Source of the DNA: Scytalidium lignicola
Taxonomy: Eukaryota; Ascomycota; Leotiomycetes
NCBI GenBank assembly: GCA_002812745.2
Contig: NCSJ02000009.1
Coordinates: forward strand, 1-64,000
Length of the DNA: 64,000 nt
Direction: 5' to 3'
This document shows positions 12,801 through 25,423 of this stretch, piece after piece. The translations under genes and the position numbers were made by a program. How positions within the stretch are numbered: the first letter of the stretch is position 1; every line of letters begins with the position of its first letter. Below the pieces are notes generated by a model, which worked only from the letters and a program-made list of their open reading frames with translations, made no database searches and had not been told where the DNA came from.

Positions 12801-13075
12801 CGAGCTGATTCGAGCTAGGGTGTCCGACTCGACGGGATGGTGGTGCAGTCGATGCAATCGACTGTTGCAGCAAAAAAGCGGTGCGCTGTTTCTCATTCGA
12901 AGTTCGACCCTCCATGTCTCTTGGGGGGGGGGGCCCGATGCAGGGCGTGGGCAGTTCTGCGGCCTTTTTGGCTCCAAAACTTTGTCGACTTGCTAGCGGC
13001 TTGAACCGTACCGATAGGCTGCCCTCGTATGCCTCAGGCACCACGTGATGGTAAGGCCCCCAGCACGCTCCCCAN

Positions 13076-13102
13076 CACACACACACACACACACACACAC
13101 AC
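13076..13102. repeat. (CA)n microsatellite
   Basis: About 13 uninterrupted CA units, preceded by an N at 13075 that suggests its length was uncertain in the assembly. Confidence 0.95.
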
Positions 13103-14190
13103 GGCGCAGAATACCATGCATTCCGACGCACACTTCCATCGCTCATCTCTCATCTCACATTTCCAACACCACACACACTTGTTTTCCAGAACTGCCGGCC
13201 TGTTCCTAGCCAATAAGACGCCTGATATTACTGGATTACGATATCTTGGGGTGAGATAATGCAAGATTTGACGATGCACGCCCTCATTGGCTGGCCGGCG
13301 ACACCCAACCGAAATCCTCGTGGACTTTTTTGCCCTACAACTTTCTCACCCACCGCGTTTTACGTCTGAAGATGGGGGATCTCTTCTCGTGTGTTTTGAC
13401 AGGGAAGAAAAAAGAGGAAGGTAAAGGGAGAAGAAACGGATGTGCTTGGCAATCTAGGCAAGCCTGCACTTAACAGTATCTGCACAAGGACTGCTANTTT
13501 TTTTGTATGGATAGCCCAAGCAAAAAAGATTCCCTGGATGTCTTCTTTTCCTCCTTCAACTTCCCTCGTCTCCCTAGATACTGTATCGTGAGGTTTTGAT
13601 ATGGAGAGTTTTTGGTGACTGTAATGTATGTATGTATGGCTTCCGGTCATGCTGCTAAACTCCCCGAAATCCCGGAGATTGTTCCGCCCAGGTGACCCGC
13701 CTAGTGGGGACTCTTTTTTTTCTTTTCTTTCCTTCTTTTCTGACGTGGTTCCTTCTTCCCGCAATCCGCGTATAAACGGGTCTGACCTGCAGGTAGTGAA
13801 GTAATAATACAGCAGTTAATGGCACATGTACATATGCATNGGGGGGGGCATGAGAGGCGGATTTGATTGAAGGATAATTTATTATCAAATAGGAAAAAAT
13901 GAAAAAATGAAGAAGAAAAAAATGGTGCCTGAAAGAAGTTTGTACTGTGACAATTTCTATCTCTCGTTGGCCTTGGCTTTTGGTATCTTCCATTCCATCA
14001 CATGCTCTAAAAGAGATTTCCCAGATCTCGATGTGGTCACACAACACAACAACAGCTCTACTTACTTTCTTGCATGCAAGCCAGATAGACAAGGGGCACT
14101 CAGATCCCGACACAAACACCGACACAGACACCGACACATACACATAAACAAAAAAGTTTTTTGTGTTCGGCTTTATTTTTTATTTTTTTT

Positions 14191-14205
14191 TCTCTCTCTC
14201 TCTCT
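14191..14205. repeat. (TC)n microsatellite after a T-rich run
   Basis: Alternating TC units directly follow a T-rich stretch in noncoding DNA downstream of the COP9 subunit 2 gene. Confidence 0.8.
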
Positions 14206-14657
14206 TTGTGTCCACAGAGGAAGGGAGAGCAAGGCGGGTAACGGACGGGTGACTTCAATCTAATGCATGCCATTGCTAATGCTAATAATGCTTTAAACCC
14301 GAGAGAAGGGGGGTTCGAATCAAACCTGCTTCCATTCCATTACAGGGAAATTGTTCNTTTTTTTTTTGCTTTTTGTTTTTGCTTTTGCAAGTACAGCCAG
14401 CCCTATCAAAAAAAATTTATTTGATGGTTTTTCTACGGTAGTTGTAGCCAATTCTATATTCGGCTCTTTTGTAATGTACTTGTATATGCCCCTCTCTTTC
14501 CTCGTTGTAAAGGGTTTTACTTAGTTAAAACGTATGCAGCAAGAGGTGAGAAGAAAAAAAAGGCGTTATACTATGCATGCTTGTACTGCAATGAATCATA
14601 GAAATGATGATAAAATAGTTCTCATTTTTATGTTTTTGTTTTTTTTGTTTTGGGTTT

Positions 14658-16336
14658 TTAATGGAAGAATCCCGCTCCAGCCTTCTTCTTCCCCTTGGAT
14701 CCCTTCCCCTTTGCAAACCCTCCTTTACTATTAATATTACCCCCCTTGCCACTACCCGGTGGATTCTTCAAACCCCGTTTTCCACCGCCCTTCAGAGGCT
14801 TCACTCCTGCCAGGATCCCGAGCTTGTCATCGCCGCCACCACCACCTATGGCAGGTGGGAGATCAGGCATCTTGAAGCCGTCTCCGTCTGCAAAGACGGC
14901 TTGGTACAACGAATCGATGGCTGCGTTCCACTCCTGCAAAGCATTCAATCGCTCGGCATCGCTGATGTCAGTGATGTCTACCGTGCCGTCGTGCATGTTG
15001 ATCTTCCCATTGACGCGCTTGTCTATGATCAGGTAGCCTAGGATGTCGATGACTTCCGACAGCGGGATCTTGAGTTGCTTGGAGACGAAGGCGATGTTGA
15101 AACGGTTGTATGGAGCAATGATGTTGAGTACCGCCTTGGTTCGCATGTTGCGCGTTACTTCGTCGATGTTCTCGGCGATGAAGGGGTCTTCGAGGAGGTC
15201 CTTGTTATTGTCCAGTACTGACTCATATTTGTGGATATCGTCTTTCTGGTAGGCTTCGACGAGATCAGTCATGGCTTTAATGCGAGGATCATCTCGGTAG
15301 GGCTTTGTCTCCTGGGACTCGAAAGGGTTGATTTCGGATTTCATGAGCATGGTTGTCAGAACTAGGTACTTCAGGACCTGGATCCGCTGGAGAGAACCGG
15401 CTTCGTCGTAGTTTCGGAAGGATTCGAAGAAGTCGCTCTGTGCTTCTGTCCAGTTCTCTTCGCTCATGTGCATCTTGCCGCCGCACTCTCGGATTATGCC
15501 TTGGATCTTGGGATGCGGAACTGCCGATCGGACTTTTAGAGCGCGCTGGTATAGTCTCTTTAGTTGCTTGTTGTTCTTGGTCTCGACACACATCTGAATC
15601 TCCATGGCGTAAATCTCCAGCGAGAAGGTCCCCTTGCTGGGATCGTCTGTGCCGTCTTCCTTCTGACATGCCTTGTGTAATTCTCTTAATTTCTTAGCAA
15701 GCTCGACGTAGTTCTTGCGATCTAGGAACAGCTTCGCAAGCTTGATGTTGGTCTTGAGCCATAATCGTTCGTTGTTGGTGGCTTGGAAGGTCTCGAGCGT
15801 TTGCGAGTAGAATTCTTCCATGCATTTCCGTGCTTGGTCATCGTCTGAACCTTTTTCTATGTAATCTAGCATGTTGTTGATGGATTTCTCGGAGTAGTTC
15901 CTTGTTACCGCCGATTTGACGTAGGTGAGGAGTTCGCCATAGTGCTCAGCAGCCTGGTAGAACATATAGACCATAAGAGATGGCCTTTACTGATTCTGTG
16001 TTGGAGAATCTTACCTTCTCATACCAGCCAAGCTTGTACTCTAGTTTAATAGCCTGCTTGATACCTTTAAACCCCCAATCGCCCTTTTCTTTCTCCATTG
16101 CGGGGACGCCTAGGAACTCTTCTATAGCTTCTTCGGGGTTCGTTGCTTTTATTTGCTTTGCGTTGTAGTATTTGTTCTCAATATCAATATCACCACTCTC
16201 TTCTTGACTGTCTTCCTCGTATTCGAAATCGTACCTGAATGTTGTGGTCAGTTAAAACGTAATATACTGCTCATATCTCGATCACTTACGCCTCGCCATC
16301 ATCCGAATCTTGCATGAAGTCTTCGTCGTCAGACAT
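14658..16336 (-). CDS. csn2: COP9 signalosome subunit 2 (CSN2)
   Basis: Subunit of the COP9 signalosome, which removes NEDD8 from cullin ubiquitin ligases and controls development and light response in filamentous fungi. Three exons (16290-16336, 16015-16234, 14658-15953) join in frame to give 520 residues. The acidic N-terminus MSDDEDFMQDSDD is typical, as is the block SAVTRNYSEKSINNMLDYIE near residues 104-123. A helical repeat region leads to a PCI domain in the C-terminal third (IIAPYNRFNIAFVSKQL, then SEVIDILGYLIIDKRVNGKI). The tail is Gly/Lys-rich and ends GAGFFH, longer than in animals and clearly low in complexity. It is divergent from cwc25 across a 395-bp gap. Confidence 0.95.
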
Positions 16337-16731
16337 CTTGGAAGATACCGCTGCAGTAGCCTAGGAGAGCGTGGTGATTATTATATTAGTGTATTTTTTT
16401 GGTATGAGTTAATTCTGCGACAAAGCAGCGTGCAAAGGTAAGGCAATGATTGAAGCTGTTAGATCAAGGCTGTGATGTGAGCTTGTAGCTATCACAAAGT
16501 GGGTCCTGATTGGCTGCTTACGAATTTTAGTGGCTGGATTCCCGCCTCGCCAAGTGCGATAAACCGACAGCCTCAGAAATGTTTATCAAGTTTCTGCCTC
16601 AAAACAAAACCCCATTATTCACACCCGTCATTTCTTGGGTTTCTTAAACATCGCAGAGTCGGTCAAGGTCGGCTCATACCCTAAATACTTCTTTTGCTTG
16701 AAAGTTCTGATCGGGTCGATCACATATCAAG
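16337..16731. promoter_or_regulatory. shared bidirectional promoter of csn2 and cwc25
   Basis: Only 395 bp separate the two divergent start codons, so both promoters must lie here or overlap. No gene fits. No confident factor-binding motif was recognised. Confidence 0.5.
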
Positions 16732-18180
16732 ATGGGTGGCGATTTGAATTTGAAGAAGTCATGGCATCCAGTGCTCATGAGCAACCAGCGGAGGGTGTGG
16801 GAGGAAGAGAAGAAGGCACTCGATGAACGGAAAAGAACAGAGCAGAGAGTCAGGGAACTAAAGGAAGAGCGAGCAAAGGAGGAGATTCAAGCAAAGCTTG
16901 AGGCCGCCGGAAGCAGGAAACGGGTTGATCGCGTCGACTGGATGTATCAAGGACCGTCCAGTGGCCAGACAGGAACAACAGAGGAAATGGAAGGTTATTT
17001 ATTAGGGAAGAGGCGCATCGATTCGTTGATAAAAGGCACGGAACACAAGAAATTGGAGAAGGAGGCTTCAGAGGACAGTTTTATGGCAATGCAAAACGCT
17101 AATACGATTCGAGATACTGCGTCAAAGATTCGTGAAGATCCCATGCTCGCGATCAAGAGACAGGAGCAGGCTACTTACGAGTCTATGATGAATGATCCTG
17201 TAAAGCGGCGACAACTACTTGCGCTTGTCGGAGCAGAGGAAGATAAGTCTAAACCGAAGGAGAAGAAACGACACAGGCACCATCATCACCATCGACATCG
17301 TCACGATTCGGATGATGAGCGCCGAGAGAGCGGACATAAGCGAAGGAGAAGGGACGACAATGATGATGACAGGAGACGGGGGAACAACAGGTCCGATTAC
17401 CCGCGAAAGCGACGTTCAGATTCTTATGCGCGAGACTCTGGGTCGCCATCACCTAAACCCATTAGAAGGAGAAGCAGCATTGATCGCTCTCGACGCCCTA
17501 GGTCAGCATCTCTTGATGAGAGAGATAGGGGAAGGTCTCGGAGGGAACGTGACTCTGACGATAGAAAGAGACGTAGGAATTCTTCTTCTGTGGATTCCCG
17601 GTCACCTACTCCTGACAGGCGCAGAGGACTGCGCGCACCTTCCGTAGAATCTAGATCTCCTTCCCCTGAGAGACGTAGAGGAAGGAATGGATCCTCGAAA
17701 GAGTTTAGGTCACCTCCACCTGATAGACGAAGGAGAAATACATCATCGCCAGAGTCAGCATCGAGACCGTCATTTAAGGACAGTGAAGATGGGAGGTATA
17801 GAGGTAATGGGGTAAATGGACGAGGTGATGGCTATAGAAACGGAAATTCACGAAATGGAAACTACGGTCGTCGTGATGGTGAGAAGTCACGAGGAGCTGA
17901 GCAGGCATCAGCAGAAGATAGGGAGACTGAGCGGCAACGAAAATTGGCTACTATGCAACAGGACGCTTCAAGTTTGGACACAGATCGAGAGAGACGTCTG
18001 GCTGCTCTTGCTGAGCGGGAGAAAGCAGAGAGAGAGGCAGAAGAAAGATCTAGAGCAAAATCTGCAAAATACGGGGATAAGGGAGATTTTATTCATGGTT
18101 TGCATCGTAAGGCTGGGGATATGAACCTTGCTGATCGCATTGGACGGGGAAGACAAGGCTTGCAAAAGGATTTCGATTGA
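16732..18180 (+). CDS. cwc25: pre-mRNA-splicing factor CWC25
   Basis: Spliceosome factor that acts at the first transesterification step after Prp2 remodelling. A single exon encodes 482 residues. The N-terminal Cir_N-type segment is clear ([13 protein letters not shown], then [18 protein letters not shown], residues 1-50), followed by the family block [12 protein letters not shown] near residue 70 and [14 protein letters not shown]. The middle is highly charged: a His-rich run ([10 protein letters not shown]) and many Arg/Ser dipeptides like those of SR proteins, consistent with a nuclear splicing role. The end ([20 protein letters not shown]) is again conserved in character. Length exceeds yeast CWC25 because of the RS region. 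The start follows the divergent promoter and gives the expected MGGxLNxKKSWHP beginning. Confidence 0.93.
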   Translation: MGGDLNLKKSWHPVLMSNQRRVWEEEKKALDERKRTEQRVRELKEERAKEEIQAKLEAAGSRKRVDRVDWMYQGPSSGQTGTTEEMEGYLLGKRRIDSLIKGTEHKKLEKEASEDSFMAMQNANTIRDTASKIREDPMLAIKRQEQATYESMMNDPVKRRQLLALVGAEEDKSKPKEKKRHRHHHHHRHRHDSDDERRESGHKRRRRDDNDDDRRRGNNRSDYPRKRRSDSYARDSGSPSPKPIRRRSSIDRSRRPRSASLDERDRGRSRRERDSDDRKRRRNSSSVDSRSPTPDRRRGLRAPSVESRSPSPERRRGRNGSSKEFRSPPPDRRRRNTSSPESASRPSFKDSEDGRYRGNGVNGRGDGYRNGNSRNGNYGRRDGEKSRGAEQASAEDRETERQRKLATMQQDASSLDTDRERRLAALAEREKAEREAEERSRAKSAKYGDKGDFIHGLHRKAGDMNLADRIGRGRQGLQKDFD

Positions 18181-18941
18181 GGTTCTGGCGTTATAAGCTG
18201 TATCAGGGCATGGTCCCCCTCTTGTGTATTAATGAATTCATCTATTTCACATCTGTGATGCTCGATATATTTTCCTCTGATTGCTTTACAGTACATTGTC
18301 TTGGTCAAGATTGACATACTTAAGTTACCCTATGCTAGCCTTGAACTCAGTGTCTGGAAACAACTCCATTGAATGATATAGTTTGTCTTTAAATGTATGT
18401 ATTATGACATCATCCAATTACAATAAGCTTCTCAGATGGCCTATGGACAAAATCTAATATCAATGAATTACTGTCAATATTTTTATTCAGTTCATATACG
18501 TAGCAATTGGTACTTTGTTTCATAGCCCTTCCTGAGCTTGTGTTTGCTAGCATTCGTCCACACTACTTTTCTAGTCTTTTGATAGGTAATGTATCCTTTA
18601 TATCAGTTTTCTCTGATGTGTGGGTCTGCTTATAAAATCCCGACCTCTGGCTACGCTGAAAAATCCCATTCTACCTTGCTATAAAACAAGTTCTATGCCT
18701 TTTTATGTGTATGGGCGGCTGCATCTAAAATTTTTGAATCATTCATTGGGATGCGCAAATCCGGCTAGAGCCAACGGTGCGGGCTTAAAGCTAGGGAAGG
18801 TATGCTCGGCTGTTCCCTCTTTTCCATCCATATTATTTTCCACGTGCATGAACAGCTCGTGGAGGACGACTCTTGCTTCAGCAGAGGAGGCAACTCCAAG
18901 CTTGAAATCACACCCACGAGATGGGATGACTAAGTTCCAAT
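18181..18941. other. intergenic between cwc25 and NTE1
   Basis: Should contain the 3' end of cwc25 and the promoter of NTE1. A short frame at about 18620-18949 runs into the NTE1 start but has no family character and is not called. Confidence 0.5.
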
Positions 18942-21900
18942 ATGGCTGAAAGCTACACAGGTAGTACTGCAGGATCTCTCATATCCAGTTCCAACATGGC
19001 TGGAGCAAGCTCCATGACTTCTGTCATGGCCTCGACCTTCCCGACGGTGACGGTCACAGCTCTACCGTCACCAGATGCTCAAAATTCCCACTCGTTTTTA
19101 GGAATTTTTGGTCGAATGATTCTGTTTTGTCTTCGAGTCATTCCTGGGATTCTGTATTGGCTGATCACCTTCACAACGATCACGCTACCGACCTTTCTGT
19201 TTACATTGTTTTCCACGAGTCTGACGTTCACCATGAATGCCACGACGCTGTAAGCCTATATTTAAGCTTCTGTCAGGGTCTTAAGCTAATGAAAAAAAAT
19301 GTAGAATGCTGATCATTATGGGAATTGTTTCCACAGTGAGCTGGTTTGTGCGGTATCGCTATTTAAATATGTATTCTAGACTGCCACCTCAACCGCAACG
19401 AAAAGAGCCGCAGATAGATTTATATCCAGATACACAGGAAGAGGGTTCAAAGTCTGGGTTTTCGAATTACTTAGACGAGTTTTTAAGTGCTATCAAAGTT
19501 TTCGGATACTTGGAACGGCCTGTCTTTCACGAACTCACGAGGAGTATGCAAACGAGGAAGCTGATAGCCGGAGAAACCTTGAACCTTGAGGAAGAAAAAG
19601 GGTTCTGCCTTGTCGTGGATGGGTTGGTAGAGATTTTCGTTAAATCTGGCCGCGAATCTAGAGATTATGAAAGCGAGTCACATAATTATGACTACGGAGA
19701 TATAAGTGAAAGTGACAGCGGTGGAAACTCAGGATCTAAAGGCCAGGGTTATCAGTTGCTAACTGAGGTTAAAAATGGCGCTCCAATGTCGTCGTTATTC
19801 TCCATTTTGTCCCTTTTTACGGAGGATGTTAAGCTCAGACATACCGGGGATGATGAGGCCGACCTGAGGGACTCAAATGGTGCATTTCCACAACATCGGC
19901 GATTTCCCTCAAGTGCTGGCATTATGAAAAGCCCCAACACTCCCCCATCACTTCCGCAAAGCCCGATGTCCGGTGATCCTAATCATCAATTCAGACGTCC
20001 CGCAACTCGCAATCGCCGGTCATCTACTTTGGCGAGTGGGCATGCAGACGATTCATTGCCAAGAATCCCTCCACTGTCCCTTGATTCGCCCGTCCATGTT
20101 CCCCGTCATCGGGCGAAGCTGAGGAGGACAACGACGAGCTCTTACCATCCTGACATCGTAGCAAGGGCAACTGTTGATACCACAATTGCTATCATTCCTG
20201 CAAGCGCGTTCCGTCGTCTGACAAGAATCTATCCTAAAGCTACGGCTCATATTGTTCAAGTTATCTTGACTAGACTTCAACGAGTAACGCTTGCTACAGG
20301 CCATTCGTATTTAGGATTGACAAGTGAAGTTCTCCGGACAGAACAACATATGAATAAATATACTACGTACGAGCTGCCGAACTTCCTCCGTGGTGATGCC
20401 TTAACACGGCTGAAGGAAAAATTCGCTCGAGAGAGGGAGAGGGCCGGACCTGAAGAAGGAAGCAAAGGGATCGCCTTGCATAACCCCGGGGCTGCCACCC
20501 GGCGCAGGTCTAGCTACAGTCTTAGGAAGGAAGCCACTCTGCATGCTCTGTCTGCAAAGGCATCTCCCAATCTGTCAACCCTTTCATTCGAACCCCGTGC
20601 AAACCAAGAAGCTGGAGCAACGCCAAGTCCTGGAGATCTTCTCACTAACCTTCAAATGTCACGCAGTGGAGGACGACCACTCTCATCAGCATCGGGCGAT
20701 CCTCGTGACGTATGGAACCATGATACCCAAAGTCCTCTGGCACAAAAGTCATTTAATCCTCTTGCCGATCCCATAGAGTCCCGTATAGGTTTGCATCGCC
20801 AAGAATCAGTCGATGAGGACGGGATATTTAGAAAATCGATTTTAGAATGCATTTTTAAAGCAATAGGCCTAACTAATACAAAACAGGCATTGCGGATGTC
20901 TGATTCTGTCGAAGCTTCACCGAGATTGGTATCTTACGACCAGAGAAAACAGAAAGCGGTTTTTACAAACAATGCCTTTGGATTAATTGACCCCTATGAA
21001 GGATCTAGAGATGGAGATTCGGAATCAATGACATCCGGTGGGGTAAGTGTGGGCGCTATGCCTTCTTTACAGAGCCTTGCAGCAGAGATGAAAGACGACG
21101 TGGAAATTGTTTTCTTTCCCAAAGGCTCCGTGCTGGTAGAACAAGGAGAGAGAAATCCCGGGTTGTATTATGTTGTTGATGGGTTTCTTGATGTTACTGT
21201 CCCTGTAGATGAGAAGCTAGAAGGAGCGGTCATTGGATCGTCAAATCGTGTGCCCACTACCAATAAAGGCTTCGATAAATTTGGGGAAGAGCCTCTAGGC
21301 CCCCTCCCACACATGAAGACCGGATCCTCACATGCGTCCTCTAGTGGAATTGGCTCCATACGAACAGAAGGAAAGAAAAGAAAACCACAGAGTCGGAAAA
21401 GTCTAGCTCTGATCAAGCCTGGCGGAATTGCAGGTTATATTGGGACCATATCGTCTTACAGGTCTTTAATAGACGTAGTCGCCAAAACGGACGTCTGTGT
21501 GGGATTTCTGCCACGGTCTTCACTGGAAAGGATTGTTGAAAAATATCCTGTGGTATTACTAACCATGGCAAAGCGGTTAACAAGTCTACTGCCAAGATTG
21601 ATTTTACATATTGATTTTGCTCTCGAGTGGGTACAAGTGAATGCTGGGCAAGTAATATATCACCAAGGTGATGAGAGTGACGCGATATATATAGTTCTGA
21701 ATGGTCGACTCCGTCTGGTCGATAACAGAGATTCTGATGCAAAGGTACTGGGCGAATACGGTCAAGGCGATAGTGTGGGAGAGCTTGAAGTTATGACCGA
21801 ATCCGAACGACCGGGCACACTCCATGCGATTCGAGATACTGAGTTAGCAAAATTTCCAAGGACTCTCTTTAATAGCCTTGCACAAGAGCACCCAGGCATC

Positions 21901-23800
21901 ACCATTAAAATCTCCAAAATTATTGCATCCCGGATGAGAGCACTTGTTGACAACCCTGCCTTTGCTCAAGGAGGGGAAAAGAAATCTACCCCGGTTAATA
22001 AGAAGGTTGCTTCCACGATCAACCTTCGCACAGTTGCTATACTTCCAGTCTCAGCTGGAGTGCCCGTGGTAGAATTTGGTAACCGTTTAATGAATGCTCT
22101 AACGCAAATTGGGGCTCCGAATGGTGTGACTCTCCTGAACCAGGCTGTGATCTTGAATCATCTTGGCCGTCACGCCTTTAGCAAAATGGGCAAGCTCAAA
22201 CTGTCTCAGTATTTAGCTGATCTTGAAGAGAAGTATGGGCTTGTCTTATATGTTGCTGGTAAGTTTTATCATTTATACTCCTATCGTTTTACTCAGCATA
22301 TGATGAAATATTTTTAACCCCGAGTTCTTCAATGAAGACCAAAACATGCAACTCTAATTTTTTCCTGACTGCTTTTTATCTCCAAAGTTTCTATGATCCA
22401 TCTAGAAAATATAATTGCTAACTTTGCAATTTGCAGATACAAATGTCAATTCCCCTTGGACCCAAACCTGTATAAGCCAAGCAGACTGTATCTTGTTGGT
22501 TGGACTAGCAGAGGGATCGCCAGATATCGGAGAATATGAACGTTTTCTCCTTGGCATGAAAAGCACCGCGAGAAAAGAATTAGTTCTTTTGTATGCAGAC
22601 CGTTACTCCTCGCCAGGCCTTACTCGAAGCTGGTTACGAAATCGCGTTTGGATCAACGGAGGCCATCATCACGTGCAGATGTCTTTCCGGTCTAGTCCTG
22701 AACCAGTGCATCCACAGCCTGCCCGATTTGGTTCCGCTCTTAAACAAAGGGTCCAAGTGATCCAGGCAGAAATACAGAAATATACGTCACGAAGGATGCA
22801 TCGAAGTCCACTATATTCTGCTGAGAGCCCCTTTAAAGGAGATTTCCACAGGATTGCAAGGCGCCTTTGCGGCAAATCCATTGGCTTAGTATTAGGTGGC
22901 GGTGGTGCTCGTGGCATTGCACATGTTGGCATAATCAAGGCAATAGAAGAAGCCGGTATTCCCATTGATATTGTTGGAGGAACTTCAATAGGAGCTTTTA
23001 TCGGGGCGTTATATGCTCGCGATGCAGACGTTGTACCTATGTATGGACGTGCGAAGAAATTTTCAGGGCGAATGGGAAGTATATGGCGGTTTGCACTCGA
23101 TTTAACATATCCGTCGGTATCCTATACGACAGGCCACGAATTTAACCGTGGCATCTTCAAGGCCTTCGGCAAGACTCAAATAGAGGACTTCTGGTTGGAA
23201 TTTTACTGCAATACCACCAATATCAGCAAGAGTCGCTCAGAGATCCATACCAGCGGATACGCATGGAGATATATTAGAGCATCCATGTCTCTGGCAGGCC
23301 TGCTGCCACCGCTATGTGATGAAGGCAGTATGCTCCTAGATGGAGGATATGTCGATAATTTGACGGTGGCACATATGAAATCATTAGGTGCAGACATGAT
23401 TTTTGCCATCGACGTCGGGGCTTTAGATGATGACACACCACAAACCTTTGGAGACACGCTCTCGGGTTTCTGGGCATTTTTTAACCGCTGGAATCCCTTT
23501 TCCTCATTCCCGAACCCGCCAACACTGGCTGAGATTCAAGCACGGCTTGCATACGTATCGAGCGTGGACGCTCTGGAAAGAGCAAAGACTACGCCAGGTT
23601 GTTTTTATATGCGACCACCCATTGATGCGTATGGAACACTTGACTTTGGCAAGTTTGATGAGATTTATGAAGTGGGATACAAATACGGACAGGAGTTTCT
23701 AGAGCAAATCAGGGAGCAAGGAATTTTACCCTTGGTTGACGAAACAGAGGAAAAGAAGGCTTTGCGACGAACCATGGCACCCCGTCGGGCGAGTGTATAG
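18942..23800 (+). CDS. NTE1: lysophospholipase NTE1 (neuropathy target esterase family)
   Basis: ER phospholipase B that deacylates phosphatidylcholine. Three exons (18942-19249, 19305-22258, 22437-23800) join in frame to give 1541 residues, the normal size for fungal NTE1. N-terminal membrane helices lie at about residues 48-120. Cyclic-nucleotide-binding-like domains follow; recognisable pieces are [20 protein letters not shown] and [20 protein letters not shown] long Ser/Pro/Arg-rich insertion separates the first domain halves. The C-terminal patatin domain has the oxyanion motif GGGGARG, the nucleophile motif GTSIG with Ser at about 1271, and DGG with Asp at about 1389. The introns are 55 and 178 nt. 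No sign of damage. Confidence 0.95.
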
Positions 23801-24101
23801 CGGGTGGTTTTATGAGGCGTTCTTGGTGCTATATAGATCCTGGAGTTCAGGTGTGGGCATTTTGAGGTATATACATATGGATACCCTTGGTCTAATGATG
23901 GCGGATATTAGATCGACTAGAGTAAAGCAGTCAATATAGATGAGTCAGTTCATATTTTTGCCTTTACTATTGCTCTCGGTGCTTATGGTAGCTTTATTTC
24001 CCCCACTCTAATTGTTTGAACGATTCATAGATTCATCAAATGAGTGAGAAGTTTCCGGACCTTACATCTATATTTTACGACCTAATTATATGGTTCATAG
24101 T
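23801..24101. other. convergent 3' intergenic region
   Basis: A 301-bp gap between the ends of NTE1 (+) and the 2-oxoglutarate oxygenase gene (-). Contains only 3' untranslated sequence as far as can be seen. Confidence 0.5.
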
Positions 24102-25423
24102 TCACTCAACTTCATCCTCAATCTCCAAATTCCCAACCTTGAACTTCTTCCCCTTCCGATCTTCATAATTATTGTGATTATGATAGTTCTTCACTCGCTC
24201 TCGCACATACTGCAGTCCCGTGACTCTCTTCTTCCCCTCCCCTTGCTTGAGATCCTCATCAGTAATATATCCCAACCTCCTCAACAACGGTGACGGCGCC
24301 GGCGCAATATCGACATCATCCCCGGGCCGCACAAAATAAAACAGCCCCAGTCTGTTCACGCTGTCTTGATCCTTCGGCGGCCGCACCACGCGGTGGATGG
24401 TGCTCTTCAGGTAGCCGGCAGACCAGAACTGCATGGCGTCGCCGACGTTGCAGATGATGGCGCGTCGACGGGCGGGATGGTACTTCCACTCCCCGGACTG
24501 GGTCTTGATCTGCAGACCCGCGATGTTCTGGCTCCAGAGCAGGGTGAGGGAGCCGAAGTCGGTGTGGGCGCGGGCCCAGCTGTTCTGGACGAGGGCGTCT
24601 TGGGCGGCGGGGCGGGGGTGGTAGAGCATGTAGCGGAGGTGGTCTTCGGATTTGGAGGCGTAGGCGTGGCGGGAGGAGAAGTAGTCTTCAGGGAGCTCGA
24701 GGATGAGGGCGAAGAGGGTGAAGATTTTGGAGGCAATTGCTAGGGATCTCTAGTTTTTTGGGTCAGTTTTTCTTCTTCTTTTTCTTTTATTTTTGATTTT
24801 GAATTTTTATAACCGAGAAGAGAAGGGAGAAGGAAAGGAGGAAGAAAGGGGGGGGGGGGAAGAAGGAAGGAAAGGGATTATTCAAACCCTGGAAAAGTCT
24901 TCAATCTCGGGCAGGTAGGGTTTGAAAAAGTCATGTCGCGGCTCGTGGGCTAGTTCGGGGATGAGCTTGGGTATATTAACGCTTTCGACGTTGTCGAGCA
25001 CCTCGGTGCCTTTGACCGTCTTCTCGTTGTAACCGCGGTAGCCAAAGTAGTTGCCCACGGAGAAGTCGCATCTTTGTTTCGTCTTCTCCTCTTTGGGTTC
25101 GTTGAAGAAGGCCTGGCCGATGCTATACTGTCTCTCGACTTCGTCATTTGTGAAGCCCGTGCCAGTGACGCTGAAGAATCCGGTGGTTTCGACCTTGTTG
25201 TTTTTGTCAGAGAGTGTATTAATTGCTAGAGAGAGAAAGTGTATTGGGAGTATATATATACAGCATGGATGAGTTGCTTTGCCAGCTCTTCTTTTCCACC
25301 CGGATTGTCGAATGTCGAGAGGTCGATGACGGAGATATCTGCCCAGGGCAGGTCGACTGATGTCTTTGGTGGACGCTTCCATAACGGGAGAGGCCCCGGT
25401 GTTTGAGCAACTGCTGATGGCAT
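24102..25423 (-). CDS. 2-oxoglutarate/Fe(II)-dependent oxygenase (isopenicillin-N-synthase-like)
   Basis: Non-haem iron oxygenase of the DIOX_N plus 2OG-FeII_Oxy type. Three exons (25262-25423, 24888-25193, 24102-24749) join in frame to give 371 residues. The N-terminal half carries the usual opening block (ISVIDLSTFDNP, then ETTGFFSVTGTGF). Iron ligands are seen as HTDFGSL (His about 218, Asp about 220) and STIHRV (His about 275), and a 2-oxoglutarate-binding Arg probably sits in RLGLFYFVRP at about 289, though the usual RxS is RLG here. The second intron is a purine/pyrimidine-biased tract with a long poly-G run near 24849-24859 on the plus strand. The first acceptor (AAG) is unusual but needed for frame. 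Substrate unknown. It is divergent from the transporter at 26487, so the two could be co-regulated. Confidence 0.85.

Larger units (their letters stand above)
9603..14657. other. 5-kb gene desert with pyrimidine tracts and microsatellites
   Basis: This lies upstream of the otubain start and downstream of the COP9 subunit 2 stop. Many open frames occur on both strands, but they overlap, are low in complexity and show no family similarity or splice structure. Contents include CT-rich tracts (about 9850-10020), a CTGTA-type pentamer patch (about 10570-10615), a (CA)n array at 13076-13102, a poly-G run near 12926, a (TC)n run at 14191-14205 and four single N bases. Base composition is not A+T-rich as in the right half of the window. 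It may hold a long 5' leader or a noncoding transcript, which sequence alone cannot show. Confidence 0.5.

Noticed and set aside
13655..14143. 162-codon minus-strand frame in the desert
   Set aside because: Low-complexity Val/Ser repeats come from a short-period repeat, and the frame includes an N. No splice structure or family.
24366..24743. 125-codon plus-strand Gly/Val-rich frame
   Set aside because: Antisense shadow of the oxygenase third exon, which carries the iron-binding motifs on the minus strand.
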